Shown here one piece after another: positions 1 through 11,690 of a stretch of 64,000 bases of DNA. The notes under the pieces are model-generated. The model saw nothing but the letters and a program-made list of their open reading frames with translations. It made no database searches and was not told the origin of the DNA. The stretch's first letter is position 1. Every line of letters starts with the position of its first letter. The translations under genes were made by a program, and so were the position numbers. Origin of the DNA: Oncomelania hupensis (lineage: Eukaryota; Mollusca; Gastropoda; Littorinimorpha; Pomatiopsidae); NCBI GenBank assembly GCA_036898135.1, contig CM072522.1:15404399-15468398 (forward strand), read 5' to 3'.

Positions 1-3000
1 GCCCAATATGGACCGCCTGACTGGATGGGTTGAGGAGAAACTTCAGGTTCTTAGAGGTCTGTACTTTGAAAGGGTTCCAATCTCCCAATAACGACCGGAC
101 ATTTGGGCGGGAAACCGTCTGGCGCCCAAAATACTGCCAAAGGCACCATTCAGGTGCACGAAGTGGGTACAGCACACATACCCTGACCGAACAATGTTGG
201 AAAAGCAGCCAAATTCATCCCCATGAGGTGGCCACTTTGGATCGAAAGTATTTGGTCATTTTGTACAAGGATTTCAGGACGGTCAGATCAATCAAACAGT
301 CACCTCACCCCAACGCGTTCTTTCATTCTTTCCTTGTTCAGGGACTATATGCAGGGGTGGGGCTAGAACATAACTGGTAAATGGGAACAGACTGGGTGAA
401 GTGGTTCTTGAGTTATTGAACTTATACGACGCAAATCGCGCAACGATTGTACACACTTTCCTCTATCAACCCATGCCATCATCACTTTGGGAGCTCCTAT
501 CGTATCACCCCTCCCCTAACTTGGGGCTGGTTTTGTTTCTTGGCGTACTATAGGATGTGTCTAGGACTCAGCATCAAGGGATACCAGATACAAGATACAA
601 CAGAGCTTTATTATCTGACTGTGAGACATGAACTTGATCAATACACACAACCCATAACACATGGACCCTACTCTGGTTGCACTTTACATTGTTCCTGGAC
701 CTCTATCTATCAATACAGATCAAGCTATCATCAGTCCCATACCTCGGGGGTCGTATCCCATCCCCCATCCCCCTAACTATCTTAATCTTAATCAAACAGT
801 CACCTCTGCCTCAACCCAAAGAGCTAGGCTATTGCTTATTCCTATGTGGACAGTGGCTGTGATGCTGCTTTAGGGTTAGGGGTTTGGGTTGTGATCCATC
901 AACTCTTCTTGAGATAGGTGAAGCATTCAGGGGGTCCTCTTGGGGATGAGCCCAATATGGACCGCCTGACTGGATGGGTTGAGGAGAAACTTCAGGTTCT
1001 TAGAGGTCTGTACTTTGAAAGGGTTCCAATCTCCCAATAACGACCGGACATTTGGGCGGGAAACCGTCTGGCGCCCAAAATACTGCCAAAGGCACCATTC
1101 AGGTGCACGAAGTGGGTACAGCACACATACCCTGACCGAACAATGTTGGAAAAGCAGCCAAATTCATCCCCATGAGGTGGCCACTTTGGATCGAAAGTAT
1201 TTGGTCATTTTGTACAAGGATTTCAGGACGGTCAGATCAATCAAACAGTCACCTCACCCCAACGCGTTCTTTCATTCTTTCCTTGTTCAGGGACTATATG
1301 CAGGGGTGGGGCTAGAACATAACTGGTAAATGGGAACAGACTGGGTGAAGTGGTTCTTGAGGTTATTGAACTTATACGACGCAAATCGCGCAACGATTGT
1401 ACACACTTTCCTCTATCAACCCATGCCATCATCACTTTGGGAGCTCCTATCGTATCACCCCTCCCCTAACTTGGGGCTGGTTTTGTTTCTTGGCGTACTA
1501 TAGGATGTGTCTAGGACTCAGCATCAAGGGATACCAGATACAAGATACAACAGAGCTTTATTATCTGACTGTGAGACATGAACTTGATCAATACACACAA
1601 CCCATAACACATGGACCCTACTCTGGTTGCACTTTACATTGTTCCTGGACCTCTATCTATCAATACAGATCAAGCTATCACCAGTCCCATACCTCGGGGG
1701 TCGTATCCCATCCCCCATCCCCCTAACTATCTTAATCTTAATCAAACAGTCACCTCTGCCTCAACCCAAAGAGCTAGGCTATTGCTTATTCCTATGTGGA
1801 CAGTGGCTGTGATGCTGCTTTAGGGTTAGGGGTTTGGGTTGTGATCCACCAACTCTTCTTGAGATAGGTGAAGCATTCAGGGGGTCCTCTTGGGGATGAG
1901 CCCAATATGGACCGCCTGACTGGATGGGTTGAGGAGAAACTTCAGGTTCTTAGAGGTCTGTACTTTGAAAGGGTTCCAATCTCCCAATAACGACCGGACA
2001 TTTGGGCGGGAAACCGTCTGGCGCCCAAAATACTGCCAAAGGCACCATTCAGGTGCACGAAGTGGGTACAGCACACATACCCTGACCGAACAATGTTGGA
2101 AAAGCAGCCAAATTCATCCCCATGAGGTGGCCACTTTGGATCGAAAGTATTTGGTCATTTTGTACAAGGATTTCAGGACGGTCAGATCAATCAAACAGTC
2201 ACCTCACCCCAACGCGTTCTTTCATTCTTTCCTTGTTCAGGGACTATATGCAGGGTGGGGCTAGAACATAACTGGTAAATGGGAACAGACTGGGTGAAGT
2301 GGTTCTTGAGTTATTGAACTTATACGACGCAAATCGCGCAACGATTGTACACACTTTCCTCTATCAACCCATGCCATCATCACTTTGGGAGCTCCTATCG
2401 TATCACCCCTCCCCTAACTTGGGGCTGGTTTTGTTTCTTGGCGTACTATAGGATGTGTCTAGGACTCAGCATCAAGGGATACCAGATACAAGATACAACA
2501 GAGCTTTATTATCTGACTGTGAGACATGAACTTGATCAATACACACAACCCATAACACATGGACCCTACTCTGGTTGCACTTTACATTGTTCCTGGACCT
2601 CTATCTATCAATACAGATCAAGCTATCATCAGTCCCATACCTCGGGGGTCGTATCCCATCCCCCATCCCCCTAACTATCTTAATCTTAATCAAACAGTCA
2701 CCTCTGCCTCAACCCAAAGAGCTAGGCTATTGCTTATTCCTATGTGGACAGTGGCTGTGATGCTGCTTTAGGGTTAGGGGTTTGGGTTGTGATCCATCAA
2801 CTCTTCTTGAGATAGGTGAAGCATTCAGGGGTCCTCTTGGGGATGAGCCCAATATGGACCGCCTGACTGGATGGGTTGAGGAGAAACTTCAGGTTCTTAG
2901 AGGTCTGTACTTTGAAAGGGTTCCAATCTCCCAATAACGACCGGACATTTGGGCGGGAAACCGTCTGGCGCCCAAAATACTGCCAAAGGCACCATTCAGG

Positions 3001-5460
3001 TGCACGAAGTGGGTACAGCACACATACCCTGACCGAACAATGTTGGAAAAGCAGCCAAATTCATCCCCATGAGGTGGCCACTTTGGATCGAAAGTATTTG
3101 GTCATTTTGTACAAGGATTTCAGGACGGTCAGATCAATCAAACAGTCACCTCACCCCAACGCGTTCTTTCATTCTTTCCTTGTTCAGGGACTATATGCAG
3201 GGGTGGGGCTAGAACATAACTGGTAAATGGGAACAGACTGGGTGAAGTGGTTCTTGAGTTATTGAACTTATACGACGCAAATCGCGCAACGATTGTACAC
3301 ACTTTCCTCTATCAACCCATGCCATCATCACTTTGGGAGCTCCTATCGTATCACCCCTCCCCTAACTTGGGGCTGGTTTTGTTTCTTGGCGTACTATAGG
3401 ATGTGTCTAGGACTCAGCATCAAGGGATACCAGATACAAGATACAACAGAGCTTTATTATCTGACTGTGAGACATGAACTTGATCAATACACACAACCCA
3501 TAACACATGGACCCTACTCTGGTTGCACTTTACATTGTTCCTGGACCTCTATCTATCAATACAGATCAAGCTATCACCAGTCCCATACCTCGGGGGTCGT
3601 ATCCCATCCCCCATCCCCCTAACTATCTTAATCTTAATCAAACAGTCACCTCTGCCTCAACCCAAAGAGCTAGGCTATTGCTTATTCCTATGTGGACAGT
3701 GGCTGTGATGCTGCTTTAGGGTTAGGGGTTTGGGTTGTGATCCATCAACTCTTCTTGAGATAGGTGAAGCATTCAGGGGGTCCTCTTGGGGATGAGCCCA
3801 ATATGGACCGCCTGACTGGATGGGTTGAGGAGAAACTTCAGGTTCTTAGAGGTCTGTACTTTGAAAGGGTTCCAATCTCCCAATAACGACCGGACATTTG
3901 GGCGGGAAACCGTGTGGCGCCCAAAATACTGCCAAAGGCACCGTTTAGGTGCACCAAGTGGGTACAGCACACATACCCTGACCGAACAATGTTGGAAAAG
4001 CAGCCAAATTCATCCCCATGAGGTGGCCACTTTGGATCGAAAGTATTTGGTCATTTTGTACAAGGATTTCAGGACGGTGAGATCAATCAAACAGTCACCT
4101 CCCCCCAACGCGTTCTTTCATTCTTTCCGTGTTGGGGGACTATATGCAGGGGTGGGGCTAGAACATAACTGGTAAATGGGAACAGACTGGGTGAAGTGGT
4201 TCTTGAGGTATGGAACTTATACGACGCAAATCGCGCAACGATTGTACACACTTTCCTCTATCAACCCATGCCATCATCACTTTGGGAGCTCCTATCGTAT
4301 CACCCCTCCCCTAACTTGGGGCTGGTTTTGTTTCTTGGCGTACTATAGGATGTGTCTAGGACTCAGCATCAAGGGATACCAGATACAAGATACAACAGAG
4401 CTTTATTATCTGACTGTGAGACATGAACTTGATCAATACACACAACCCATAACACATGGACCCTACTCTGGTTGCACTTTACATTGTTCCTGGACCTCTA
4501 TCTATCAATACAGATCAAGCTATCACCAGTCCCATACCTCGGGGGTCGTATCCCATCCCCCTAACTATCTTAATCTTAATCAAACAGTCACCTCTGCCTC
4601 AACCCAAAGAGCTAGGCTATTGCTTATTCCTATGTGGACAGTGGCTGTGATGCTGCTTTAGGGTTAGGGGTTTGGGTTGTGATCCATCAACTCTTCTTGA
4701 GATAGGTGAAGCATTCAGGGGGTCCTCTTGGGGATGAGCCCAATATGGACCGCCTGACTGGATGGGTTGAGGAGAAACTTCAGGTTCTTAGAGGTCTGTA
4801 CTTTGAAAGGGTTCCAATCTCCCAATAACGACCGGACATTTGGGCGGGAAACCGTCTGGCGCCCAAAATACTGCCAAAGGCACCATTCAGGTGCACCAAG
4901 TGGGTACAGCACACATACCCTGACCGAACAATGTTGGAAAAGCAGCCAAATTCATCCCCATGAGGTGGCCACTTTGGATCGAAAGTATTTGGTCATTTTG
5001 TACAAGGATTTCAGGACGGTCAGATCAATCAAACAGTCACCTCTCCCCAACGCGTTCTTTCATTCTTTCCGTGTTGGGGGACTATATGCAGGGGTGGGGC
5101 TAGAACATAACTGGTAAATGGGAACAGACTGGGTGAAGTGGTTCTTGAGTTATTGAACTTATACGACGCAAATCGCGCAACGATTGTACACACTTTCCTC
5201 TATCAACCCATGCCATCATCACTTTGGGAGCTCCTATCGTATATCACCCCTCCCCTAACTTGGGGCTGGTTTTGTTTCTTGGCGTACTATAGGATGTGTC
5301 TAGGACTCAGCATCAAGGGATACCAGATACAAGATACAACAGAGCTTTATTATCTGACTGTGAGACATGAACTGGATCAATACACACAACCCATAACACA
5401 TGGACCCTACTCTGTTTGCACTTTATATTCTTACAGGACATCTATCTATCAATAGAGATC
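1..5460. repeat. Tandem satellite array, ~949-bp unit, about 5.7 copies
   Basis: Unit starts marked by GCCCAATATGGACCGCC lie at 1, 950, 1900, 2847, 3796 and 4738, giving periods of 949, 950, 947, 949 and 942 bp. The array runs off the left edge of the window, so its full size is unknown. Copies are nearly identical. The fifth unit lacks 7 bp in a C-rich run near 4555, and the last copy decays after about 5420 and stops near 5460. Each complete unit holds a short telomere-like stretch (TTTAGGGTTAGGGGTTTGGG, e.g. 869-888). Short open frames recur at the same place in every unit, but they overlap in several frames on both strands and have no recognisable domain, so I treat them as non-coding. 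Variant sites show structure: units 1 and 3 share one base near 690 while units 2, 4 and 5 share another. Confidence 0.97.
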
Positions 5461-6270
5461 AAGCTATCCTATTAACCATCCCATAACTAGAGGTGGTTGG
5501 GCCCCCTCCTCCCCCACTCTTACCCTTATACTAACACTTTACCCCATCCATATCATATCACTACATCACCTGTAGATGAGACAGGTGAGCGTGTATGTTG
5601 GTTCAGATCGCCGCCCTTTAGCCACCCTCACCACAGATAACCCTATTGCACGATGGTCTAATGGTAGTGCGTTAGGTTAGGAGATCAAAATCATTGGCAT
5701 AGCTCAATTATTGAGTTCAGAGTGACTGTTTTAGTGATCCAACCCCCCAAAAGAACATGTCTCCTAAACCACCTTCTGGAGATTTGTTCAAAAACGGTAG
5801 CTACGATTTCCTTTTAATTTCGCACATTAGTAGGGTTAGGGTTAGTGGCAAATGTATCAAATTTTATTCTGATGAATACAATTGTGAATAAAATTTGATC
5901 CAACAACAATAGCTAGACTCCATTTCGTTTGCTCAAATAAGCCTACTCTAACAAATAGTTGTCCAAGGTTTTGAGTTGCGGCTTTCCAAAACCGCTTTGA
6001 TGTGCGTAATTTGTTACCAGTGTGTGTGTATCTGCAGCCACACGCACGCACACACACAATCTTCAGCTTAGGCTGTTTTCACGTTCGCACACATACAATC
6101 ACAGCTATAAGTGAGCGTCACAGTAGGGAGTCTTCGACTGTCCTATCCTGCCACAAAGTACCTGTTCCTTTTCCAAGTAAAGAGCGATAGTTTAGCTATG
6201 TTTCTGGTTAAAACACGCTGAGCATTGACACTAAAATGTTGACCGTATGAAGGGTTACAGACATATTTAT
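5461..6270. other. Unassigned stretch next to satellite
   Basis: No gene is visible. It contains a short TAGGGTTAGGGTTAG tract near 5832-5846 and, at about 5651-5685, a tRNA A-box-like run (TGGTCTAATGGTAGTGCG) without a convincing cloverleaf, probably an old SINE fragment. Confidence 0.4.
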
Positions 6271-6556
6271 TATTTATTTATTTATTTAATCGTTCTTATA
6301 TAGCGCTTTTCCAGCTCAAGAGCTGCTCAAAGCGCTGGCCGATACAGGATCTAACTCAAGGCGCCCGAGACGCCCACCCGCAGCCTTTGGGCGCATGGTC
6401 TGACGCCCGGACAACTGAGCACAATCCTGGGCAGCCAGGGATGGGGGAGAAGGACCTAGGTGCATGCTGGGTGTTTTCTTGTCACCGGCACTCACCCGTC
6501 TAGGACATGAGCGTCAGGATCTTTAAAGTCCGAATGTATGCGATACAGACTCAATA
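6271..6556 (-). mobile_element. SINE-C copy, 5'-truncated
   Basis: Reverse-strand copy of the family seen almost complete at 38650-39085. Its 3' end on the minus strand reads GAAAAGCGCTATATAAGAAC followed by an (AAAT)n-type tail, and the body matches the 38.8-39.05 kb copy over about 250 bp. The tRNA-like head is missing, as expected of incomplete reverse transcription. Confidence 0.8.
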
Positions 6557-6668
6557 GCGCGAACATTTTTCAGTGAAAATTTTTTGGGGATAATAAGATA
6601 CAACGGAGATATAGCATAACAAAGGAGTCAAGTACCCCTAATTCTTGACCAATTTTAATCGGGTTTGT

Positions 6669-6728
6669 GATCCGGTCCTGATTTGGCTCGGAAGAGTCCG
6701 CTGGACCTAAAGCATCAATCAATCAATC
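6669..6728 (+). mobile_element. R600 retroposon, minimal 60-bp 3' fragment
   Basis: Only the last ~45 bp of R600 plus an (ATCA)n tail are present, bracketed by the exact 12-bp direct repeat AATCGGGTTTGT at 6657-6668 and 6729-6740. The duplication fixes both ends. This very short 5'-truncated copy still has the hairpin GTCCGCTGGAC near the 3' end. Confidence 0.85.
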
Positions 6729-6974
6729 AATCGGGTTTGTTGCAAAATGACCAGCTCCATCTGCCAAGACAGATGGTGGTTAAAAACACATCACCTCGGT
6801 GGGGGTAGGTGGGGTGGGGGTGCCTCCATGAGGTGGGTGATGAGATAAGACCCCCCCCCCCCCCCCATTGTTGATGGGATAGCTTTTTCTAATGCAGCTG
6901 CCGCGTATCCCCCCAAAACAAGAAAACAGCCCCAACGATCTGCGAGTTATGGTATTGGTGATATAAACACAGTT

Positions 6975-7085
6975 TAGACTAGTTGCGCGATTCGCGTCGT
7001 ATAAATTCTATATCTCGGGAACCACTGCACCGATTTGGATCATGTTTACCAGTTTTGATCACGGACCCGTGCACCTAAAAAATAA
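6975..7085 (-). repeat. Diverged inverted relative of the satellite unit
   Basis: Read on the minus strand, this matches satellite positions about 360-440: blocks such as GCGTCGTATAA, the GGAACCACT region and GTTTACCAGTT line up in order at roughly 70% identity by eye. It stands alone, opposite in orientation to the array, so it is either an old escaped satellite copy or a copy of the dispersed element the satellite came from. Confidence 0.6.
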
Positions 7086-7164
7086 TGTCAGGTTTGGCTC
7101 ACAAAAACTAACTCCATGGTCTCGAGCTGTGTGTGTTTTCCCATATAGACCAAAAAATTGATGG

Positions 7165-7262
7165 CCTTTCTAGGAAGCCTTCATAGCTAAGATAGTAAAA
7201 CTTCCGCCTACCGTGCAGGAAGACCCAAGTTCAAACCTCACGCGGACCGTTTTTTTTTTTTT
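7165..7262 (+). mobile_element. tRNA-like SINE remnant ending in a T run
   Basis: Contains an A-box-like TAGCTAAGATAGTAAAAC and a B-box-like AGTTCAAACCT with spacing close to a tRNA, followed by CGGACCG and about 14 T. The stems do not pair well, so this is a SINE head or tRNA pseudogene and not a functional tRNA. Confidence 0.45.
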
Positions 7263-7313
7263 TTACACTACAATATGGATATTTTTCTTTTTAATATAGG
7301 CTTTTTACCTTTA

Positions 7314-7365
<52 letters not shown>

Positions 7366-7389
7366 TTTATTTTTATTCACTAATAATAA

Positions 7390-7424
<35 letters not shown>

Positions 7425-7440
7425 TACTATTATTATATCT
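7314..7440. repeat. (TTA)n microsatellite, two blocks
   Basis: Two runs of TTA trinucleotides are separated by a short T-rich spacer. They abut the hAT-like element that starts at 7505. Confidence 0.95.
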
Positions 7441-7504
7441 TATATCAAATTTTCTTTTAAAACCTTGGTGGGTTTTTTATATTTCTATTTGTATTATTCT
7501 ATAT

Positions 7505-8500
7505 CAGGGGCGTCGCACACGGGGGGGGGGGGGGGGGGGGGGGGGGCACCCGCCACCCCAATAATTTGGCCAAAAAAAAAAAGAAAGAGAGAGAGAAAGA
7601 AGAAAAGAAGAAGTAAGAAGAAGAAGAAGAAGAAGAAGAAAGAAGAAGAAGAAGAAGATTTCAAACGATAGAGGAAGGCAGGAAGAATCAATAATTAAAA
7701 AAATCACCATATTTTTAAACCGTAGTGTAAAGGGCTAACGTACGAAATAATATTACAATAATCTATTAGCATGTGCCTGTGTTTCACAACAAAATATTTC
7801 GTGGCCCTAACGCAATCACCGGGCAGCAGAGCTGGCTTTCGCTGTTTGAAAGAAGTGTCATTTCATCACGCAAAGAGCAAAATTAACAAATCAATGGAAT
7901 CGTCTGTTTTCCAGGTTTGTTGATATCAATTATTTACTTTAGTCTGTAAAATGAGTAAGGCAAGGGTGAATGTGCAAGTGTCAATAAATAGTTGAGGTGC
8001 GCGATATTTTTTAATTTAGATTTAGTTTGTTGATAGGCCTACACGTGCACGTGCTTTGATCGCAAAAGGAGAAAAAAAAGGACCCGTTCGCTTTTCTGGG
8101 GACAGATAACGTGGTCTTGACTGCTTTGATTATTACACCACCACCCCCCCCCCCCCACTACCCATTATAGGTTTCACTTGGTTGGTTTGTTTGTTTGTTT
8201 GTTTGTTTTGTTTGTTTATGTGTCCGCGAATAGATCTCCGATGTTTGTGGACTGAACTAGCTGAGATTTTGTTCATGGACTACTAGTAAGATCATCTCGA
8301 TCCTTCCCAAAATCCAAGGTCACAGCTAGGTCAAAAAGGACAAAACCTGACCTTTGGCTCCTTTTTTGGTCTGTAAAAAGATCTCTGGTGTTTGTAGACA
8401 AAATGACGTCCCGCTTGTCAGCCCCCCCCCCCCCCCCACCTCCCTGTCGACAGGGTTGCCCCCCCCCCCCCCCAATATTTTGGACCGTGCGACGCCCCTG
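7505..8500. mobile_element. Non-autonomous DNA transposon, hAT-like ends
   Basis: A perfect 14-bp terminal inverted repeat CAGGGGCGTCGCAC lies at 7505-7518, with its complement at 8487-8500. CAGGGGCGTCG-type ends are common in hAT elements (family knowledge). No transposase frame is present across the 996 bp. The inside holds a 26-bp G run (7521-7546), a GAA-rich tract (7575-7660) and C runs near 8143, 8424 and 8461. Flanks share only TATAT, so an 8-bp target duplication typical of hAT cannot be confirmed. Confidence 0.75.
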
Positions 8501-8504
8501 TATA

Positions 8505-8660
8505 TTCAATATTATTATTATTAGTATAAGTATTAGTATTAGTATTATTATTATTAGTATTAGTATTATTACCAAGGATCGGGATGGGGTGGTACGTGTA
8601 GGTAAAAGGGGGCTACGGGTAGGTTTAAAGGGGCATGGGTAGGCATAACGGGGATACGTG
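8505..8660. repeat. (TTA/TAG)n and G-rich degenerate minisatellite
   Basis: An imperfect TTA/TTAG run (to about 8570) is followed by four loose repeats of a GGGGxTACGGGTAGG-like unit. A similar G-rich unit recurs at 11985-12185, on the far side of the inverted-arm element. Confidence 0.6.
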
Positions 8661-8662
8661 GG

Positions 8663-8848
8663 GCCGGGTAGCTCAGTTGGTAAGAGCGTCTTGCTAGTAA
8701 CCGAAAGGTCGCTGGTTCGAATCCCGGATTGGTCAACGTGTGATCATATTATTTTCCCCTTTACCAACAACTGGCCCGCTGGTGTCAGTATAAATCGGTC
8801 CAGTAGTCACCTATATGCGAAAGTGTCGTGTGACTATAATCTACAAAC
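8663..8848 (+). mobile_element. SINE-B, tRNA-headed
   Basis: The head has a good A box (TAGCTCAGTTGGTAAGAGC, with a paired D stem) and a B box (GGTTCGAATCC). The acceptor ends can pair in 6 of 7 positions with G-U pairs, but the anticodon and T stems are broken. After the head comes an about 110-bp body found again at 32715-32815 (minus) and, in part, at 11893-11950. A head plus a shared body and no intact cloverleaf marks a SINE, not a tRNA gene. Confidence 0.8.
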
Positions 8849-8862
8849 AACGGGGATATGGG

Positions 8863-9031
8863 TATATATGTTACCGGCAATCTGTGTATTCAGTCAATAC
8901 GTGTATTGTCTAGAACAATCAGTCAGTTCGTGTTTTGACTGTGACCACTAGGCAATACATGTAATGACTAAAATTTCCAGTCAATACGTGTATTGTCTTA
9001 AAAAATGCTCTGGTCAATACACGAATTGACT
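8863..9031 (+). repeat. Left inverted arm of near-palindromic 18-mers
   Basis: Inverted match to 11691-11874. It carries five spaced versions of GTCAATACGTGTATTGTC at 8893, 8922, 8951, 8980 and 9012, each close to its own reverse complement. The first four are exactly 29 bp apart. Confidence 0.85.
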
Positions 9032-9185
9032 GAACTGTCATTCGCATTTAAATTGGGACTGGTTATAAATATTAACACATGAATGACCACACAATCATTT
9101 GTTGTTCTTGTACTTCAATACGCACACTCGCAGGGACACATCCACACAACTAAACCATGTTAAGTAGAAGTTAGTAAATACTAAA

Positions 9186-9720
9186 ATTAAGCTTAACATG
9201 TAAACACTTCAATTTGAATCTCTCTCTCTCTCTTTCTTTGTCCTTCTCTGTCTGTCTGTCTCTTTATTTCTTTCTCTCATGCAAAGTAAATATTTTTTAA
9301 AAGCTTAAAATGTATACACTTTTTTTTTAAAATTGTAACAGGGTTTTATTATTTAATCGTTCTTCTTATATAGCGCTTTTCAAGCTCAAGAGCTGTTCAA
9401 GGCGCTGGCCGTACCAGGATCTAATTCTATCTTTATCAGTTTTTTCTTTCTATGCGCGAAGCAAGTACATTAGTATGTTGTCAAATGTACTTGGAGCCAA
9501 TAAAAAATTGAAGTTGAAGTTAAATTTAAAACTCTCTTTCATTGTTCCTCTCTGTCCATCTCTCTCTGTCTCTATATCTCTCTCATGCCAAGTAAATATT
9601 TTTTTAAAAATTTAAAATGTACACATTTTAATGAAAAACTGTCTCTCTTTGTCCCTCTCTGTCCCTGTTTCTGCCTCTTTCTGTCTGTCTTTTTGTTTCA
9701 CTCTCAATTACATCTAATTC
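9186..9720 (+). repeat. CT-rich region with ~300-bp-spaced repeated motif
   Basis: The block CATGC(C)AAGTAAATATTTTTT, followed by an AAAATGTA-type motif, occurs at about 9278 and 9585, each after a long CT-rich run; a third CT-rich run follows at 9640-9710. A SINE-C 3' fragment sits in the middle copy. No gene is visible. Confidence 0.55.
9347..9428 (-). mobile_element. SINE-C 3'-end fragment
   Basis: On the minus strand it ends with the SINE-C terminus (AGCTTGAAAAGCGCTATATA then AAGAACGATTAAAT). Only about 80 bp are present. Confidence 0.75.
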
Positions 9721-9751
9721 TTGAATGCAATCGGGGAGGCCATACCATTAT

Positions 9752-9754
<3 letters not shown>

Positions 9755-9809
<55 letters not shown>

Positions 9810-9856
9810 GAGACAGAGAGAGACAGAGAGAGAGAGAGACAGAGACAGAGAGAGAG
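9755..9856. repeat. (GA)n microsatellite
   Basis: A GA dinucleotide run of about 100 bp with GACA interruptions in its second half. Confidence 0.97.
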
Positions 9857-10021
9857 TTCGGTGTCATTGTTACTATTGAGACGCGCACGATAGTTCTGAA
9901 CGTTTTATTTTGCACCGCACGTAATGATAACGTGTATTTACCTTTGATTTGATTATGCGTTGTTGTTAGAAAAAACTTTGTATAATGTTGATAATCAATA
10001 TTGTTGTAGTATCGTTGATAA

Positions 10022-10324
10022 TTTTCCAACCGCCGTAGCTCAAGTGGTAGAGCGTTCGCCTGGCACACCGATGACCCAGGTTCGAATCCCGTGGTGGGCG
10101 ATATAAAATGTGGCTATTATCACTGTCCATTTTAGCAATATGATTGCTCTGGTGGTTCAGTGTTGATTCAACAGGGATAGATTTAACCGGAAATTACCGG
10201 TATTTTACCGGTTTGAGAATAAAAATACCGGTTGAAAAATCAGTAGCCGGTAGGGCCTACCGGTTCTTATTTTGTTTGACTGGTTTCAAACATAAAGGAA
10301 AAGAGAAAGAAAAACAAGAGAAAT

Positions 10325-10398
<74 letters not shown>

Positions 10399-10790
10399 CC
10401 AGCCAGCCAGCCTGAATTATGATACCGCGACGGAAATAGGTAAGAAAGGCCTCTTATTTACTTTTATGTTTGGTAAACATCGTTTCAGTTATAGTTAGTA
10501 GGCTTTACGGTGAGCAATAAATTAATCACTGCATTCGTCGGCATATTTTCGGTGGCAAAAAATAGTGACGCATTATTAAGCTTTGCGATGGGTCATACCG
10601 GTTTCCGTGACTGGCCTACCGGTTTGCGTTCGAGTGGGTTTGTTTACTGTGACGTCGTGCCGGTTTTGCAAATCCCTAGGACGATCACTGATTCAAGTCC
10701 CTACCCCTCATTCCCTGGGATGGTTATCCCCGTCTGCCATATCGCCAATGGTGGGTGTAGACGTTAAACCTCAATGTTCGCTCGTTTCGA
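10022..10790 (+). mobile_element. SINE-A, split by an insertion
   Basis: The tRNA-like head (A box TAGCTCAAGTGGTAGAGC, B box GGTTCGAATCC, about 10030-10100) and body run to 10171, then resume at 10689 with the block encoding TGGTTATCCCCGTCTGCCAT and the 3' GTAGACGTTAAAC end. In intact copies elsewhere (12323-12578, 19131-19329, 40557-40764, 54543-54793) these two parts are contiguous. The head most resembles a tRNA with a GGC anticodon loop, but its stems are imperfect. Confidence 0.85.
10172..10688. mobile_element. hAT-like non-autonomous insertion inside SINE-A
   Basis: It interrupts SINE-A and is bracketed by the 8-bp direct repeat TGATTCAA (10164-10171 and 10689-10696), the length hAT elements duplicate. 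The left end starts CAGGGATAGATTTAACCGG. The reverse complement near 10659-10678 reads TAGGGATTTGCAAAACCGG, an imperfect inverted end with subterminal ACCGG motifs on both sides. About 10 bp (10679-10688) lie between that right end and the direct repeat, so the right boundary is imperfect. A (GA)n run occupies 10326-10395. No transposase is present. Confidence 0.65.
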
Positions 10791-11690
10791 TAATTTTCCG
10801 GAATTACTTGTTTATTGTCGATCGAAAGTTCCAGACCTATCTGGTAATAGCTAGGTAATTCTTCTAAACTGAGGAATGTTCTATGTCGTAAGACAGTTCC
10901 GGTGATTAGTTTTTTTTTTTTGATTGGGTGTTATTGCGTCACTCTGGAATGTTTTAAGCTTTACTGGATTGCAGAGAGGCTATATAAGTAATGCATTGTC
11001 TACTTGAAAATGTATTTTGGAATAATTTTCGGAAACCGATCTTGTATGCAGTTGTTGGTGTTGCGGAATAAAGTTGAAAAAATTATAGTTGCTGAGTGAA
11101 CATGCATGCTGCGTGGATAAACGAATTCGAGTTACACATATCAAGATTCAAGCATCGGAGCTGAATCGATTATTAATAAATACAGTACGTGTAACAGTAG
11201 TAATATTTTGCCTTGGTCAACAGGCAACTGGAATCTTTCGTCGCTAGAATTTCGGCCAGCTTGTTTAAAACGTTTTGTTCGTTTTCATTCGTATCCATCA
11301 CTTGTGGCGAGGCAAGTCTAGAATGAAAGATCGACCGTGGTATTGTCGCGATTTGCAATCACAATCGTCACCACAAGATTTTCGCTGAAGTCCTAGTGAT
11401 TTATTTTCAAAGAAGACACTGGACCTTATCACTTAGAGTAGGTGTCCTTTTAGTGCAGATTTTATTCTCATCTGTCTTAGGTCTGTCACTTCCTATCAAT
11501 TTTTATTTTTTTTATTTTTTTTTTCCCACGCAAACCCCGTTCAGTACGGCAGAGTAATCAACCTGATGATTGAGGCCGTCTAATGGATGAAGAAAGATGA
11601 AGAGTTACATGCCGATTAACACATTAATATAAATAATGCTGTGCGCTCGCGTGTGCTCTGAAATTGTTAGAAGACTTGACACGCATTGAC
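10791..11690. other. Unassigned spacer between inverted arms
   Basis: AT-rich sequence with no convincing coding region; it contains a T run near 10911 and an A/T-rich stretch at 11498-11523. It is part of the interior between the two inverted arms. Confidence 0.4.

Noticed and set aside
30..5455. Repeated 60-160-residue open frames in the satellite
   Set aside because: They recur only because the DNA is tandemly repeated, overlap on both strands, and show no domain or codon-level constraint.
10030..10102. tRNA gene by A and B boxes
   Set aside because: The stems do not fold properly and the sequence continues into a body shared with at least five other copies, so it is a SINE head. The same applies at 8663 and 62352.
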